Part shown: piece after piece, positions 54,713 through 62,971 of the stretch | Numbering within the stretch: the stretch's first letter is position 1 | Layout: every line of letters begins with the position of its first letter | Origin: JBEKTW01 sp963727845 | Lineage (GTDB): Bacteria > Bacteroidota > Ignavibacteria > UBA10030 > SZUA-254 | Reading direction: 5' to 3' | Length of the DNA stretch: 64,000 bases | NCBI GenBank assembly: GCA_963727845.1 | Contig: CAVSHI010000002.1 | Location: 372,001-436,000 of the forward strand | Program-made: the position numbers and the translations under genes | Notes under the pieces: generated by a model | What the model was told of the DNA's origin: nothing | The model's input: the letters and a program-made list of their open reading frames with translations, nothing else | The model's database searches: none

Positions 54713-54737
54713 TTTTTACCTGTCTGCGTTATGACAT

Positions 54738-54770
54738 AAGCCGAGTCGTTCTCATCGCGGGCCGGCTTTT
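54738..54770 (+). terminator. Hairpin with conserved loop, copy 1
   Basis: AAGCCGAGTCGTTCTCATCG then CGGGCCGGCTTTT. Stem and T-tract suit a terminator. A near-identical copy lies at 55536-55571, and the two flank the small nuclease-like gene. Confidence 0.6.
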
Positions 54771-55078
54771 GTTTTACAGAGTTACACCCCTGGAGTGACA
54801 GTACAGCGGTACCTTCTTCTGCGCACTTTCCCCATTCAAAACCCCAAATTAACTCCACCAAATTTCTGCAAGGGGTGGCAAATGCAAGGATATAGTACAT
54901 GATGATGTCCCGCGTAAACCCATGAGTTCAAAAATGAACCCGCTAACGCCGAAGTGCATGGCAAGGCGGGTTTGCTGTTTCGCGTATAGACTAAATTACA
55001 CGTGAGCGAGGCAGTTTTGGAATGTACAGAGTTATATACAACTAATGTTAGCCACCACAAACAACAATAGGTGTCTCC
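54771..55078. other. Intergenic region with one weak hairpin
   Basis: No protein-like ORF. AACCCGC at 54937 and GCGGGTT at 54966 can pair. The sequence becomes A/T-rich before the next start, where a promoter is likely but not clear. Confidence 0.45.
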
Positions 55079-55396
55079 ATGGCCATGACAGTTGACATTG
55101 GAACCGCAGGTGAGGCGGCAGCAGTTAATGAGCTTAAATCGCAAGGTTGGAAAATCCATAAATGGAACACAAAATCTCCGGGTTCAACCGATATCGAAGC
55201 ATCCAAGGGGGAAAAGAAGATCCTCGTTCAGGTGAAATCAGCCGTTCCACCAGACGTGCCGGCATCTCTATCAGCCGACGAAGAACGTAACATAAAATCA
55301 CGCGCCATTAAAAGTGGGGCAAGTGCTCACGTAGCGAAGGTCACTTTGGATAGATCCCTTAAGGCAATAGACGTGTCCTGGAAAAAAATCCCGTAG
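55079..55396 (+). CDS. Small PD-(D/E)xK nuclease-like protein
   Basis: A 105-residue cytosolic protein. GTAGEAAAVNELKSQGWKI followed by KSPGSTDIEASKGEKKILVQVKS places an Asp, and a Gln-Val-Lys in the position of (D/E)xK, as in restriction-endonuclease-like and Holliday-junction-type folds. Gln in place of Glu/Asp occurs in some relatives. It may be a solitary nuclease or an inactive binding protein. It stands alone between two copies of one hairpin. Confidence 0.6.
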   Translation: MAMTVDIGTAGEAAAVNELKSQGWKIHKWNTKSPGSTDIEASKGEKKILVQVKSAVPPDVPASLSADEERNIKSRAIKSGASAHVAKVTLDRSLKAIDVSWKKIP

Positions 55397-55535
55397 CACG
55401 TTGCCCGGCCCGCGACCCAGGATTTCCGCAGGTCAGTTATTGTTGTATTCCCTGAATCGATCGCACCAGGGCCGAACCCGGCTTCCATAGCAGTGAAGAA
55501 GGCAGTCCATCGAAAGGCTGCTGAGCAGCGTTCGA

Positions 55536-55571
55536 AGGCCGACTCGTTCTCATCGCGGGTCGGCTTTTTTT
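55536..55571 (+). terminator. Hairpin with conserved loop, copy 2
   Basis: AGGCCGACTCGTTCTCATCG then CGGGTCGGCTTTTTTT. A strong stem with a seven-T tail, a good intrinsic terminator. The remainder of the 303-bp gap shows no gene. Confidence 0.75.
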
Positions 55572-55699
55572 GTGCAAAAACAAACCCACACTTCCGGAGA
55601 ATGGTTATTTTGTAATTCGCCCCGGCATTGCGTACCTTTGCGAGTCATGCTCGCCGGGTGACGCGACGGTAATCAAATAATCAAGAGGATGAGTGAACA

Positions 55700-56260
55700 A
55701 TGATGGGCGGAGAGAAGAATAAAAGAATTTGCCCCGTGGAAATGGCTGGAGGTCTTGATAATTGGGTCAGGAGATTTCTTCAAAGTCCTCAAAGAATACT
55801 GAGTCCATATATCACCAAAGGAATGACCGTTCTTGATGTGGGGTGCGGGCCGGGTTTTTTTTCTTTGGAAATTGCGAAGATGCTTTCTGATTCGGGTAAG
55901 GTCATTGCTGCCGATCTGCAGGAGGGAATGCTTGAAAAGGTGATTCAGAAGATCAAAGGAACGGAATTAGAGCAGAGAATTGCCATCCATAAATGTGGGG
56001 ACAATAAGATTGGAGTTACTGAAAATGTGGATTTTGTTCTGGCTTTCTACATGATTCATGAGGTGCCAAACCAGGACAATCTGTTTGCAGAGTTGAAATC
56101 GATCCTGAAACCCAATGGAAAAATATTCATCGTTGAGCCAAAGTTTCATGTATCCAAATCGTCGTTTGAGGAGATGATTAGCAGATTAGAAAAAGTTGGT
56201 TTTGAAGTTCTGGATAGGCCGAAAGTATTTTTCAGCCGTACGGTGTTAATGGTAACATGA
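55700..56260 (+). CDS. SAM-dependent methyltransferase
   Basis: A 186-residue class I methyltransferase. SAM motif I is VLDVGCGPGFFSLEIA, motif II is VIAADLQEGML, and the post-I region FVLAFYMIHEVPNQDN resembles UbiE/Methyltransf_11 enzymes. The start NKRICPVEMAGGLDNW recalls enzymes of small-molecule or metalloid methylation, but the substrate is unclear. It is A/T-rich with AGA/ATA codons. Its stop overlaps the next gene (ATGA). Confidence 0.87.
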   Translation: MMGGEKNKRICPVEMAGGLDNWVRRFLQSPQRILSPYITKGMTVLDVGCGPGFFSLEIAKMLSDSGKVIAADLQEGMLEKVIQKIKGTELEQRIAIHKCGDNKIGVTENVDFVLAFYMIHEVPNQDNLFAELKSILKPNGKIFIVEPKFHVSKSSFEEMISRLEKVGFEVLDRPKVFFSRTVLMVT

Positions 56261-57834
56261 ATTCAACAATCAAGTCTCTCGCTGCTTCTCTGCTCGGCGC
56301 GTGCCTTCTCCTCTCGATGATTCACAATGAGGCATCCGCGGGCGAGGGGATGACGAAGAATGAGTACACTGTTTTGAAAGTGTGCGAGGGCATCATCCAA
56401 TTGTTCAAGCAATCGAAGGATGCGGTGTGGCCGGGGTACAATCTCGCCCGGGAGCCCCTCATCGTCTACATCCCTAAAAAATGGGTCCTGTTGCTGAACT
56501 GCTCTCGACCTGTGGAAGGATTCACGGAGTACCCAAGAGATTGGCCGGACCTGGGATGTGCTGCTCTTATTCATCGGGGCGAATACACAGATCTGGCCGG
56601 ACAGCTCGCGTTTGATTTTCAGGTTGATACATTCAAGACCGTCGCGATCGGTGTCCCTGAGGAGAACCTCGACTCGCTTGCCAGTCCGGATCTCTGGTTG
56701 TTCGGGTTTATCGTTCACGAAGCTTTTCACCAGTTCCAGTCGGGAAACTTCGGCGACATTCCCTGGGAGCGCGAGGAACGGTATCCGATTCTCGACCGCC
56801 AGAATACAGCCCTCGCATATGTTGAGATGAAGCTCCTGTCAGACGCCCTTGCATCGATGCAATCCGGAAACGAAAAACAATGCCGGCGTTATGTTGAGCG
56901 GTTTGTGGCGGTTCGAGAATACCGCTGGCAGCACGCCGATCCTTTTGTCGGCCGCTATGAGGAAGGGCAGGAAATTCGTGAAGGCACGGCGAAATACGTT
57001 GAAATGAAGAGCGTCGAGTCGATGGGAAGAGTGAAGTACAAATCTGCATTGGAAGGTTTGACAAGCTCTCTCCAGCAGGAATTCGATTCGCTTTCATTTC
57101 CCGAACTTCTCCTCAAGGATCTTCGGGACCGCATGACCGGGTATTCGATACGGCCCGAGGATATGTTGCGCAATCGAATCTATCCGGTCGGAAGCGCCAT
57201 CGGCTTCCTGATGGATTACTTGCACATCGACTGGAAATCGCAGGCGCAGAAAGCGGGACAACAATTCACGTTCCAGAAAATCCTAAATGATGCCCTGAAT
57301 CTCCGGGAGAATGACATTGATGAACTCGTCGACAGCGCAAAGGAGGCATACAACTATAAAGTAGTTCTGGCCTCGACAGACACAATCGTCTCAGAGTATC
57401 TTGCGAGTTTCGTGAAAGCATGCGCCGCATTCGAGACCCAGAGCGGTTATTGCATCCAGATCGAGTTCACTGCCAGGAGCCTGTCACGTTCCAGGGCAAG
57501 CCGCGGGACAAAATGGCTCGTCGAGAAGGGGACGCAATCCCTTTGCAGCAATTACGAGGTGTACACTCTGAAGAATGACGACATGCTTCTCCAAATCCGG
57601 AATAGCGCGGTTCGTGAATACAATGACTGGGATTCCAGGAAATACTCGTCCATCTTTGTCGTCTCTGTGTTTCCAAGCATTTCGCTGGACGGCAGGAAGG
57701 TCGCTTATTCAGATGATCGCCCTCATCAGTTTCAACGTGCCGAGCTCTCCGGTGCAAACTTCAAGTTCGTGAGCTCAAGGCCCGGGACGATCACGTTGGG
57801 CAGGACACAAATAACCGTCAGGCTGAATCCGTGA
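56257..57834 (+). CDS. Putative secreted gluzincin-like metallopeptidase
   Basis: A 525-residue protein with a signal peptide (SLAASLLGACLLLSMIHNEASA). The candidate zinc site is VHEAFHQFQS (HExxH), with a downstream REGTAKYVEMK whose Glu could be the third ligand about 90 residues later, the gluzincin layout. The C-terminal quarter is beta-rich and may be a binding domain. I do not recognise a named family. It is coupled to an unrelated methyltransferase by ATGA but has a distinct, more G/C-rich composition. Confidence 0.68.
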   Translation: MNSTIKSLAASLLGACLLLSMIHNEASAGEGMTKNEYTVLKVCEGIIQLFKQSKDAVWPGYNLAREPLIVYIPKKWVLLLNCSRPVEGFTEYPRDWPDLGCAALIHRGEYTDLAGQLAFDFQVDTFKTVAIGVPEENLDSLASPDLWLFGFIVHEAFHQFQSGNFGDIPWEREERYPILDRQNTALAYVEMKLLSDALASMQSGNEKQCRRYVERFVAVREYRWQHADPFVGRYEEGQEIREGTAKYVEMKSVESMGRVKYKSALEGLTSSLQQEFDSLSFPELLLKDLRDRMTGYSIRPEDMLRNRIYPVGSAIGFLMDYLHIDWKSQAQKAGQQFTFQKILNDALNLRENDIDELVDSAKEAYNYKVVLASTDTIVSEYLASFVKACAAFETQSGYCIQIEFTARSLSRSRASRGTKWLVEKGTQSLCSNYEVYTLKNDDMLLQIRNSAVREYNDWDSRKYSSIFVVSVFPSISLDGRKVAYSDDRPHQFQRAELSGANFKFVSSRPGTITLGRTQITVRLNP

Positions 57835-57837
57835 TCA

Positions 57838-57945
57838 GAATTCACAGAATGGATCAGAATTCACAGAATTATAGGATTTCCAGAATTTGAGGAGGAACGA
57901 TTCCGTTAATTCTGAAATCCTGGAAATTCTGATTCAGAACACTTC
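57838..57945. repeat. CAGAATT-rich interspersed repeat, copy 2
   Basis: It lies between two convergent genes and touches the stop of the barrel gene. It shares ATTTCCAGAATTTGAGGAG and AATTCTGAAATCCTGGAAAT with the 17045-17176 block in inverse orientation. Confidence 0.65.
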
Positions 57946-59247
57946 GCCCATATTGACAAAAATGCCCTTCGAGCCCTGCAACCCCAGGGCAAAATCAAGA
58001 GCGACATTCGTATCGTCATGCTTATTCATTTTAAACCGGATCCCGCATCCCACCGCCGGGTGGAGAACCGTAAACTGATTGCCCGGCCAATCGGAAACGC
58101 TTTGTACGTTGGCAAACACGACTCCCCCAAACAATCCGTTGTGGGTGATACCGAAGCGATACTCTGATTCGAGGGAGACGAGATTGTTCCCTCTGAATCG
58201 ACTCTGAATGTATCCCCTGCCCTGGTTCGCGTATTCATCCCATGACGAGGCCGGTAAATCGAGATAGGGGGGAGTTCCCCGCAGGATGAACCAATCGTAA
58301 CTCCAGAATGCCAGAACGTTCCTGGAGTCGGCGGACAACTTATAATAGCTTCTCAGATCGACAATCATGGACTGCCAGTTTCCCTCGCCCCCAAGGAACG
58401 TGGAATTATTTCGATAGACCACAGAGGCATAGTATCCTTCAGGCGGATTAATAGCGTTTTTCCTGCCGTCGTACTTCGCGGTGAGGGTAAAGCCCGAGGA
58501 GATTGATTTCGACGTTGCTCCGTAACGTTGAAAATCCGATATTCCTCCGCCAGCCAGCCCTCCGTCGGTTATGTTCCAACGGTGATCGAGGGCATATCCC
58601 GCACCGGCATAAACATCCGAGAATAGTTTCTTGAGTATCGATTCACGGATCAGAACGTACCGGTAATCCAGCTGTTCGGCATCGCCCTCTGATGAATGCC
58701 CCCCGAGACCGTATGTCAGCTCCGGGTACTTGTAGAATACCCAGTTTCCGAGGAAATTGTATTCATTCCCGGAGGTCCAGACATTGGATTGAAACGGGAA
58801 TACGATTTGATGTTTGGTGGTATAGGTCGGGTCGGAATTGAACGTCGACAGATTGACACTGTTGATGTCATCCGTATATATTCCGGCGTTTGCCCCGATT
58901 GTGACTGCAAATTGTGTACTCAACGAATACCCGACGGCCGGCAATGCGGCCACATAGAGCTTTCCCTCTTCTCTACTTACGGTATCTGAGGCAGCGAGGT
59001 CAATATTGAACAGCATTTTCAGAATGTCGTAAACATCCCGTTGTCCCGCGAGACCGCTTTTCATATCCGTGCCCATAGAATCGGCAGGATCTTTCAAGCT
59101 AGAGTTTACATGGATGTTCGATTGCTGGGCGCACGCATTGAGACACAGGAACGCAGAGCATAGAAACCCTGCCATTCCGCTGATTTTTCGGAAATATCCC
59201 GCGATCCGCTTGCGGTCTGTATCCGGAGTTACTCGCACAGTTTCCAT
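57934..59247 (-). CDS. BamA/TamA-type outer-membrane surface antigen
   Basis: A 437-residue protein from ATG 59247 with a signal segment (GMAGFLCSAFLCLNACAQ, with Cys that may be lipidated). Most of the rest is a beta-barrel of the bacterial surface antigen (D15) type: GLGGHSSEGDAEQLDYRYV, TAKYDGRKNAINPPEGYY, YANQGRGYIQSRFRGNNLVS, and C-terminal aromatic F. POTRA domains are lacking, so it is a short barrel-only paralogue. Function is unknown. It is convergent with the putative peptidase gene. Confidence 0.82.
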   Translation of the reverse strand: METVRVTPDTDRKRIAGYFRKISGMAGFLCSAFLCLNACAQQSNIHVNSSLKDPADSMGTDMKSGLAGQRDVYDILKMLFNIDLAASDTVSREEGKLYVAALPAVGYSLSTQFAVTIGANAGIYTDDINSVNLSTFNSDPTYTTKHQIVFPFQSNVWTSGNEYNFLGNWVFYKYPELTYGLGGHSSEGDAEQLDYRYVLIRESILKKLFSDVYAGAGYALDHRWNITDGGLAGGGISDFQRYGATSKSISSGFTLTAKYDGRKNAINPPEGYYASVVYRNNSTFLGGEGNWQSMIVDLRSYYKLSADSRNVLAFWSYDWFILRGTPPYLDLPASSWDEYANQGRGYIQSRFRGNNLVSLESEYRFGITHNGLFGGVVFANVQSVSDWPGNQFTVLHPAVGCGIRFKMNKHDDTNVALDFALGLQGSKGIFVNMGEVF

Positions 59248-59575
59248 TCGAAGTGTTTTTGGATGCACTCAAAATACAGAAATCGAATTTGAGTGTCAAT
59301 AACCGCCCAAAACCAGCATCCCCGGCGAAATGAGGCGCACGTTCAAAATAATCGGACTTTGTTGTCCGGAACACCATTCGATAGGATTTGACATTCGATG
59401 ATTTCACGGGTATATTATGAGTACAGTATTGCCGGGATCTTTGCATTCCGCATTACTTCCCGGCAACGGGGGCCTATCAGACTTGTGAGAACTGAGGAGA
59501 AACAAGGACGCGCTATTTAGTTGCAGGATGTTGCTGCAATCGTCCTATCAAACTTGCTTGGAAGGGGATTCTATC
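59248..59575. promoter_or_regulatory. Divergent promoter region
   Basis: A 328-bp gap between the divergent barrel gene and the T9SS repeat-protein gene. It is A/T-rich around 59390-59420 (GGTATATTATGAGT). No ORF or repeat is convincing. Both promoters should lie here. Confidence 0.4.
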
Positions 59576-62500
59576 ATGAACTCTCTCGGTACGTTTTCTC
59601 GCCTTTCGTTTATCGCGATCATACTGTTTGCAACGTGCTGCCTATCCTTCGCAGCGGGGAATGTCCGCTTTGTCAAACGTGCACATCCGCAGCGGGCTCA
59701 AGTCACACGTAAGCAGGTTGGCAAACAAAAGCTCCATGCCGTCAAACACACAGCCTCAAAGACTTCTCCGAAAGTCGACACTCACAAGGCAAAAATCGTC
59801 TTCAAGAAACAACTCAGAGCATCCAACGGCGTCTACTTCCTCGATGATATGGAAAGTGGCGTTAATGGCTGGACCATCGACACACCCTCCGACACTCTCT
59901 GGCACCAGACCACCGCTGATAATGTTTCCCCCACCCATTCCTGGTGGTGCGGGATCGACAGCACAGGGACGTACGATGACGGCAATCGGGTCAATCAATC
60001 CCTCATCTCGCCATCGATCGACCTCACGGGAGCCACGCTGCCGGTCCATCTCCTTTTCAATGAGAACTTAAACACCGAATGGGGAAAAGACTTTTGCACA
60101 GTCGGGATCAGCACCGACGGCGGGGCGTCATGGAATGAGCTGCGGACCGACAACAATTCCTGCTCCGGCAGCAGCGGCGGATGGATTATTACAGACTTTG
60201 ATCTCAGCTCCTACGCCGGCAATACCATCAATATCCGCTTTCACTTTGACACCGGAGACTCGCTCAACAACGATTTCGCAGGATGGTACATCGATAACGT
60301 TGTTGTATTTACCGGAGGGACGATCTCGGGAGTTACATATTTTGACATCAATCGCAACGGATTCCAGGATCCCAATGAGCCACCGCTGGATGATGGAGAT
60401 TGGATGATATCGGCTACGGGAAGCCTCTTCTCGGAAACTACCTGGCCCGATGATGACGGCACTTACAGTTTTTCACTGCCTGCAGGAACGTACACGATCA
60501 CCGAGGAACTCGACCCGGGATGGACCGAATTCTCGCCTCCATCCGGAAACTGGCAAGTCACCCTTGCCTCACAGGAAAGCGTCATGACGGCAAATTTCGG
60601 GAACTGGCATCCGAACGTAACCCTCTCGGGGTATGTATTCAACGATGCAAATCATAATGGCGTCTGGGATAGCTCCGAAACACCGGTTCCCAACCAGGGA
60701 ATCGAGATCGATGGACCGGAATATTCCGATCAATTCACGGATTCCTCCGGTCATTTTTCATTCGCTGTTATTGATACCGGTGAATATTACATCTATGACG
60801 ATGTTTATGGTCTGCCCATTCGGACATACCCGCCTGGTGGCGATAACTATGACATTCTCGTCCATGATCTTGTGACAAATTTTACCGACCTCAATTTCGG
60901 CAATTATTATCCACCACCGTGGGGCAGGACGTGCTTCATCGGGGGATGGTTATTCAACGACATGAACGACAACGGCGTCTGGGATACGGGTGAAACCGGT
61001 GTTGCAGGCGCTGAGGTGAACCTCTCTGGGGATACGGACCGCACTACAATCTCGGACAGCATAGGCCATTACCGCTTTGATAGTCTTTACCCGGGGCAAT
61101 ACCGTGTGACGCCGAACAGGCCCCCCAATTGGATCATTTTGCCGGGGAGTTCGCGCGGCTTTAACTTGCCCGGGGGTTACATTATTGACAGCGTGAATTT
61201 CGGAGAAGTTGCAGCTCCGAGGAACTCATCTGTCAGCGGTCAATGCTTTAACGACGCTAACAAAAACGGTGCGAGAGATCCCTCGGAATCCGGCATCGGG
61301 GTCTGGACGATTGCACTGACTGGAGTTGATTATGACCGACACTTTTATAAAAGGGAAGTCACCACAGATGGCAGCGGGAATTATTTCATCGATTCCCTCT
61401 GGAGGGGAAGCTACCTCCTCAGTGAGTCGCTGCGCACACGCTGGGTGCAAACGCTCCCGCCGGACTTCCGGGCAATGCCCATCAGGCTCGATTCTGGAGC
61501 GCATCTGACATCTGCCGATTTTGGCAACTCGTACGACAGCACGTTCAGCGCGGGGTATCGCACGTTTATACCGGATAGTATCGCACATGCAATGAGTTCG
61601 GATGGGAAAAAATACGGAGTCGCGATCAATCATCTCCTTGAAAGCCAGGCGACCTTCACGGTGACATTCACGAACAATCTCAGGCTCATACCTCGGGTTG
61701 CGGCGACCGGTTTACAGATTACGTTCAAATACCCCATCGTGGATAGTCTTGTGGTTGCGCCTCCGGCGGGTCAGACGTTTAATGACGCAAGAACGTCGGT
61801 CGTGCTTACTTTTCCCGGTGGGCTGGATTCCGGCCACACGGTGCTGATCCAGGGCGTGTGCACTAATCCCAAGCCCGCAACGACGCTAAAGCAAGGCGTC
61901 TCGCACACATACTGGACGTTCCTTGGCTTTTCCAAGACCGCTACTGTCACGACCAGATCCTTGAATTCAACGTTCTTGTGCTACACGATGCCTAATGCCG
62001 TTGATATGCTCATGGTGGCCATGGTCGGGCATACGATTCAGGTCGGCCTTTCGCTTGACCGGTATTCATCACATACGGTCCTGTTGAAACATTATTCTGA
62101 TGTCATCAAATCGCTCGTTGACAGCCATGGAAACATGCATAACGGGACGCCGACGTGTCTCGGCACATACACGGGCGGGGCCTCGATCACAAGGCAAGCG
62201 ACCTCGTTGCCTCCATCAAAGCAAAACAACATGCTGTTCGCCGAGGCGGTCGCGCTCAAGGCGAACCTCCTTGCAAGCATTCAAGGCGTCACACCGCCGG
62301 GATTCGGTGACCTGATCTTCGACGAAGGCGGCGATAATCCGTTCAACGGAAAATCGATTCAATTTATTGCAGGGATACTCGACCAGTATATGTCGTCTTA
62401 CCGGGATTTGGTCGGACTCAATCACTGCCAGATGCCGGCCGGCTACGAGTGGTTCGATCCGGTGAGCCTCTATCAAACCATACGGAAGATTGATTCCTCA

Positions 62501-62929
62501 TTCTGCGGACCGATTGATTATACGTCCTGGAAGCCCGGATCCAAGCCGAGCTTGACATTGACAGCGGCCAAAGCTGTGACGGATATCCCATTTATGCACA
62601 TCGACAGCTCACTCTCTGGGGGCGGCAAGAACAAGCCGGTTGCGACGGTTGCAGCGCCTGAGCCCGACCGGTTCGAACTTTTGCAGAACTATCCCAATCC
62701 GTTTAACCCGACAACAGTTATCAGTTATCAGCTTCCGGTTGCAAGTTATGTGACGATGAAAGTGTACAACGTTCTGGGACAGGAAATGACAACGTTGGTA
62801 GATGGTATGCAGGAAGCGGGGTACATGTCGGTGACGTGGGATGCATCGAACCTACCGAGCGGCATCTATTTCTATCGCCTGAGAGCCGGGACATTTACAG
62901 AAACAAAAAAACTTTTGCTGTTGAAATGA
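59576..62929 (+). CDS. Large secreted SdrD-B repeat protein with T9SS sorting domain
   Basis: A 1117-residue cell-surface protein. ATG 59576 follows GGAAGGGG and a signal peptide (LSFIAIILFATCCLSFAAG). After a basic segment come an immune-inhibitor-A-like region (FLDDMESGVNGWTIDTPSD; DFAGWYIDNVVVFTGG) and four SdrD-B-type Ca-binding repeats (VTYFDINRNGFQDPNEPP; VFNDANHNGVWDSSETPV; LFNDMNDNGVWDTGETGV; CFNDANKNGARDPSESGI). A long unique region follows. The T9SS domain ends it: LLQNYPNPFNPTTVISY, MKVYNVLGQEMTTL, PSGIYFYRL, KKLLLLK. A structural or adhesive role is likely. Confidence 0.9.
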   Translation: MNSLGTFSRLSFIAIILFATCCLSFAAGNVRFVKRAHPQRAQVTRKQVGKQKLHAVKHTASKTSPKVDTHKAKIVFKKQLRASNGVYFLDDMESGVNGWTIDTPSDTLWHQTTADNVSPTHSWWCGIDSTGTYDDGNRVNQSLISPSIDLTGATLPVHLLFNENLNTEWGKDFCTVGISTDGGASWNELRTDNNSCSGSSGGWIITDFDLSSYAGNTINIRFHFDTGDSLNNDFAGWYIDNVVVFTGGTISGVTYFDINRNGFQDPNEPPLDDGDWMISATGSLFSETTWPDDDGTYSFSLPAGTYTITEELDPGWTEFSPPSGNWQVTLASQESVMTANFGNWHPNVTLSGYVFNDANHNGVWDSSETPVPNQGIEIDGPEYSDQFTDSSGHFSFAVIDTGEYYIYDDVYGLPIRTYPPGGDNYDILVHDLVTNFTDLNFGNYYPPPWGRTCFIGGWLFNDMNDNGVWDTGETGVAGAEVNLSGDTDRTTISDSIGHYRFDSLYPGQYRVTPNRPPNWIILPGSSRGFNLPGGYIIDSVNFGEVAAPRNSSVSGQCFNDANKNGARDPSESGIGVWTIALTGVDYDRHFYKREVTTDGSGNYFIDSLWRGSYLLSESLRTRWVQTLPPDFRAMPIRLDSGAHLTSADFGNSYDSTFSAGYRTFIPDSIAHAMSSDGKKYGVAINHLLESQATFTVTFTNNLRLIPRVAATGLQITFKYPIVDSLVVAPPAGQTFNDARTSVVLTFPGGLDSGHTVLIQGVCTNPKPATTLKQGVSHTYWTFLGFSKTATVTTRSLNSTFLCYTMPNAVDMLMVAMVGHTIQVGLSLDRYSSHTVLLKHYSDVIKSLVDSHGNMHNGTPTCLGTYTGGASITRQATSLPPSKQNNMLFAEAVALKANLLASIQGVTPPGFGDLIFDEGGDNPFNGKSIQFIAGILDQYMSSYRDLVGLNHCQMPAGYEWFDPVSLYQTIRKIDSSFCGPIDYTSWKPGSKPSLTLTAAKAVTDIPFMHIDSSLSGGGKNKPVATVAAPEPDRFELLQNYPNPFNPTTVISYQLPVASYVTMKVYNVLGQEMTTLVDGMQEAGYMSVTWDASNLPSGIYFYRLRAGTFTETKKLLLLK

Positions 62930-62971
62930 CATGCCAACCTCTTCACCGATTGCATGAAAGGAGAATCGGCT

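Noticed and set aside
54738..55571. The twin hairpins as integron attC sites
   Set aside because: They are short, perfectly terminator-like with T-tracts, and lack the R and L box layout; no integron integrase is in the window.
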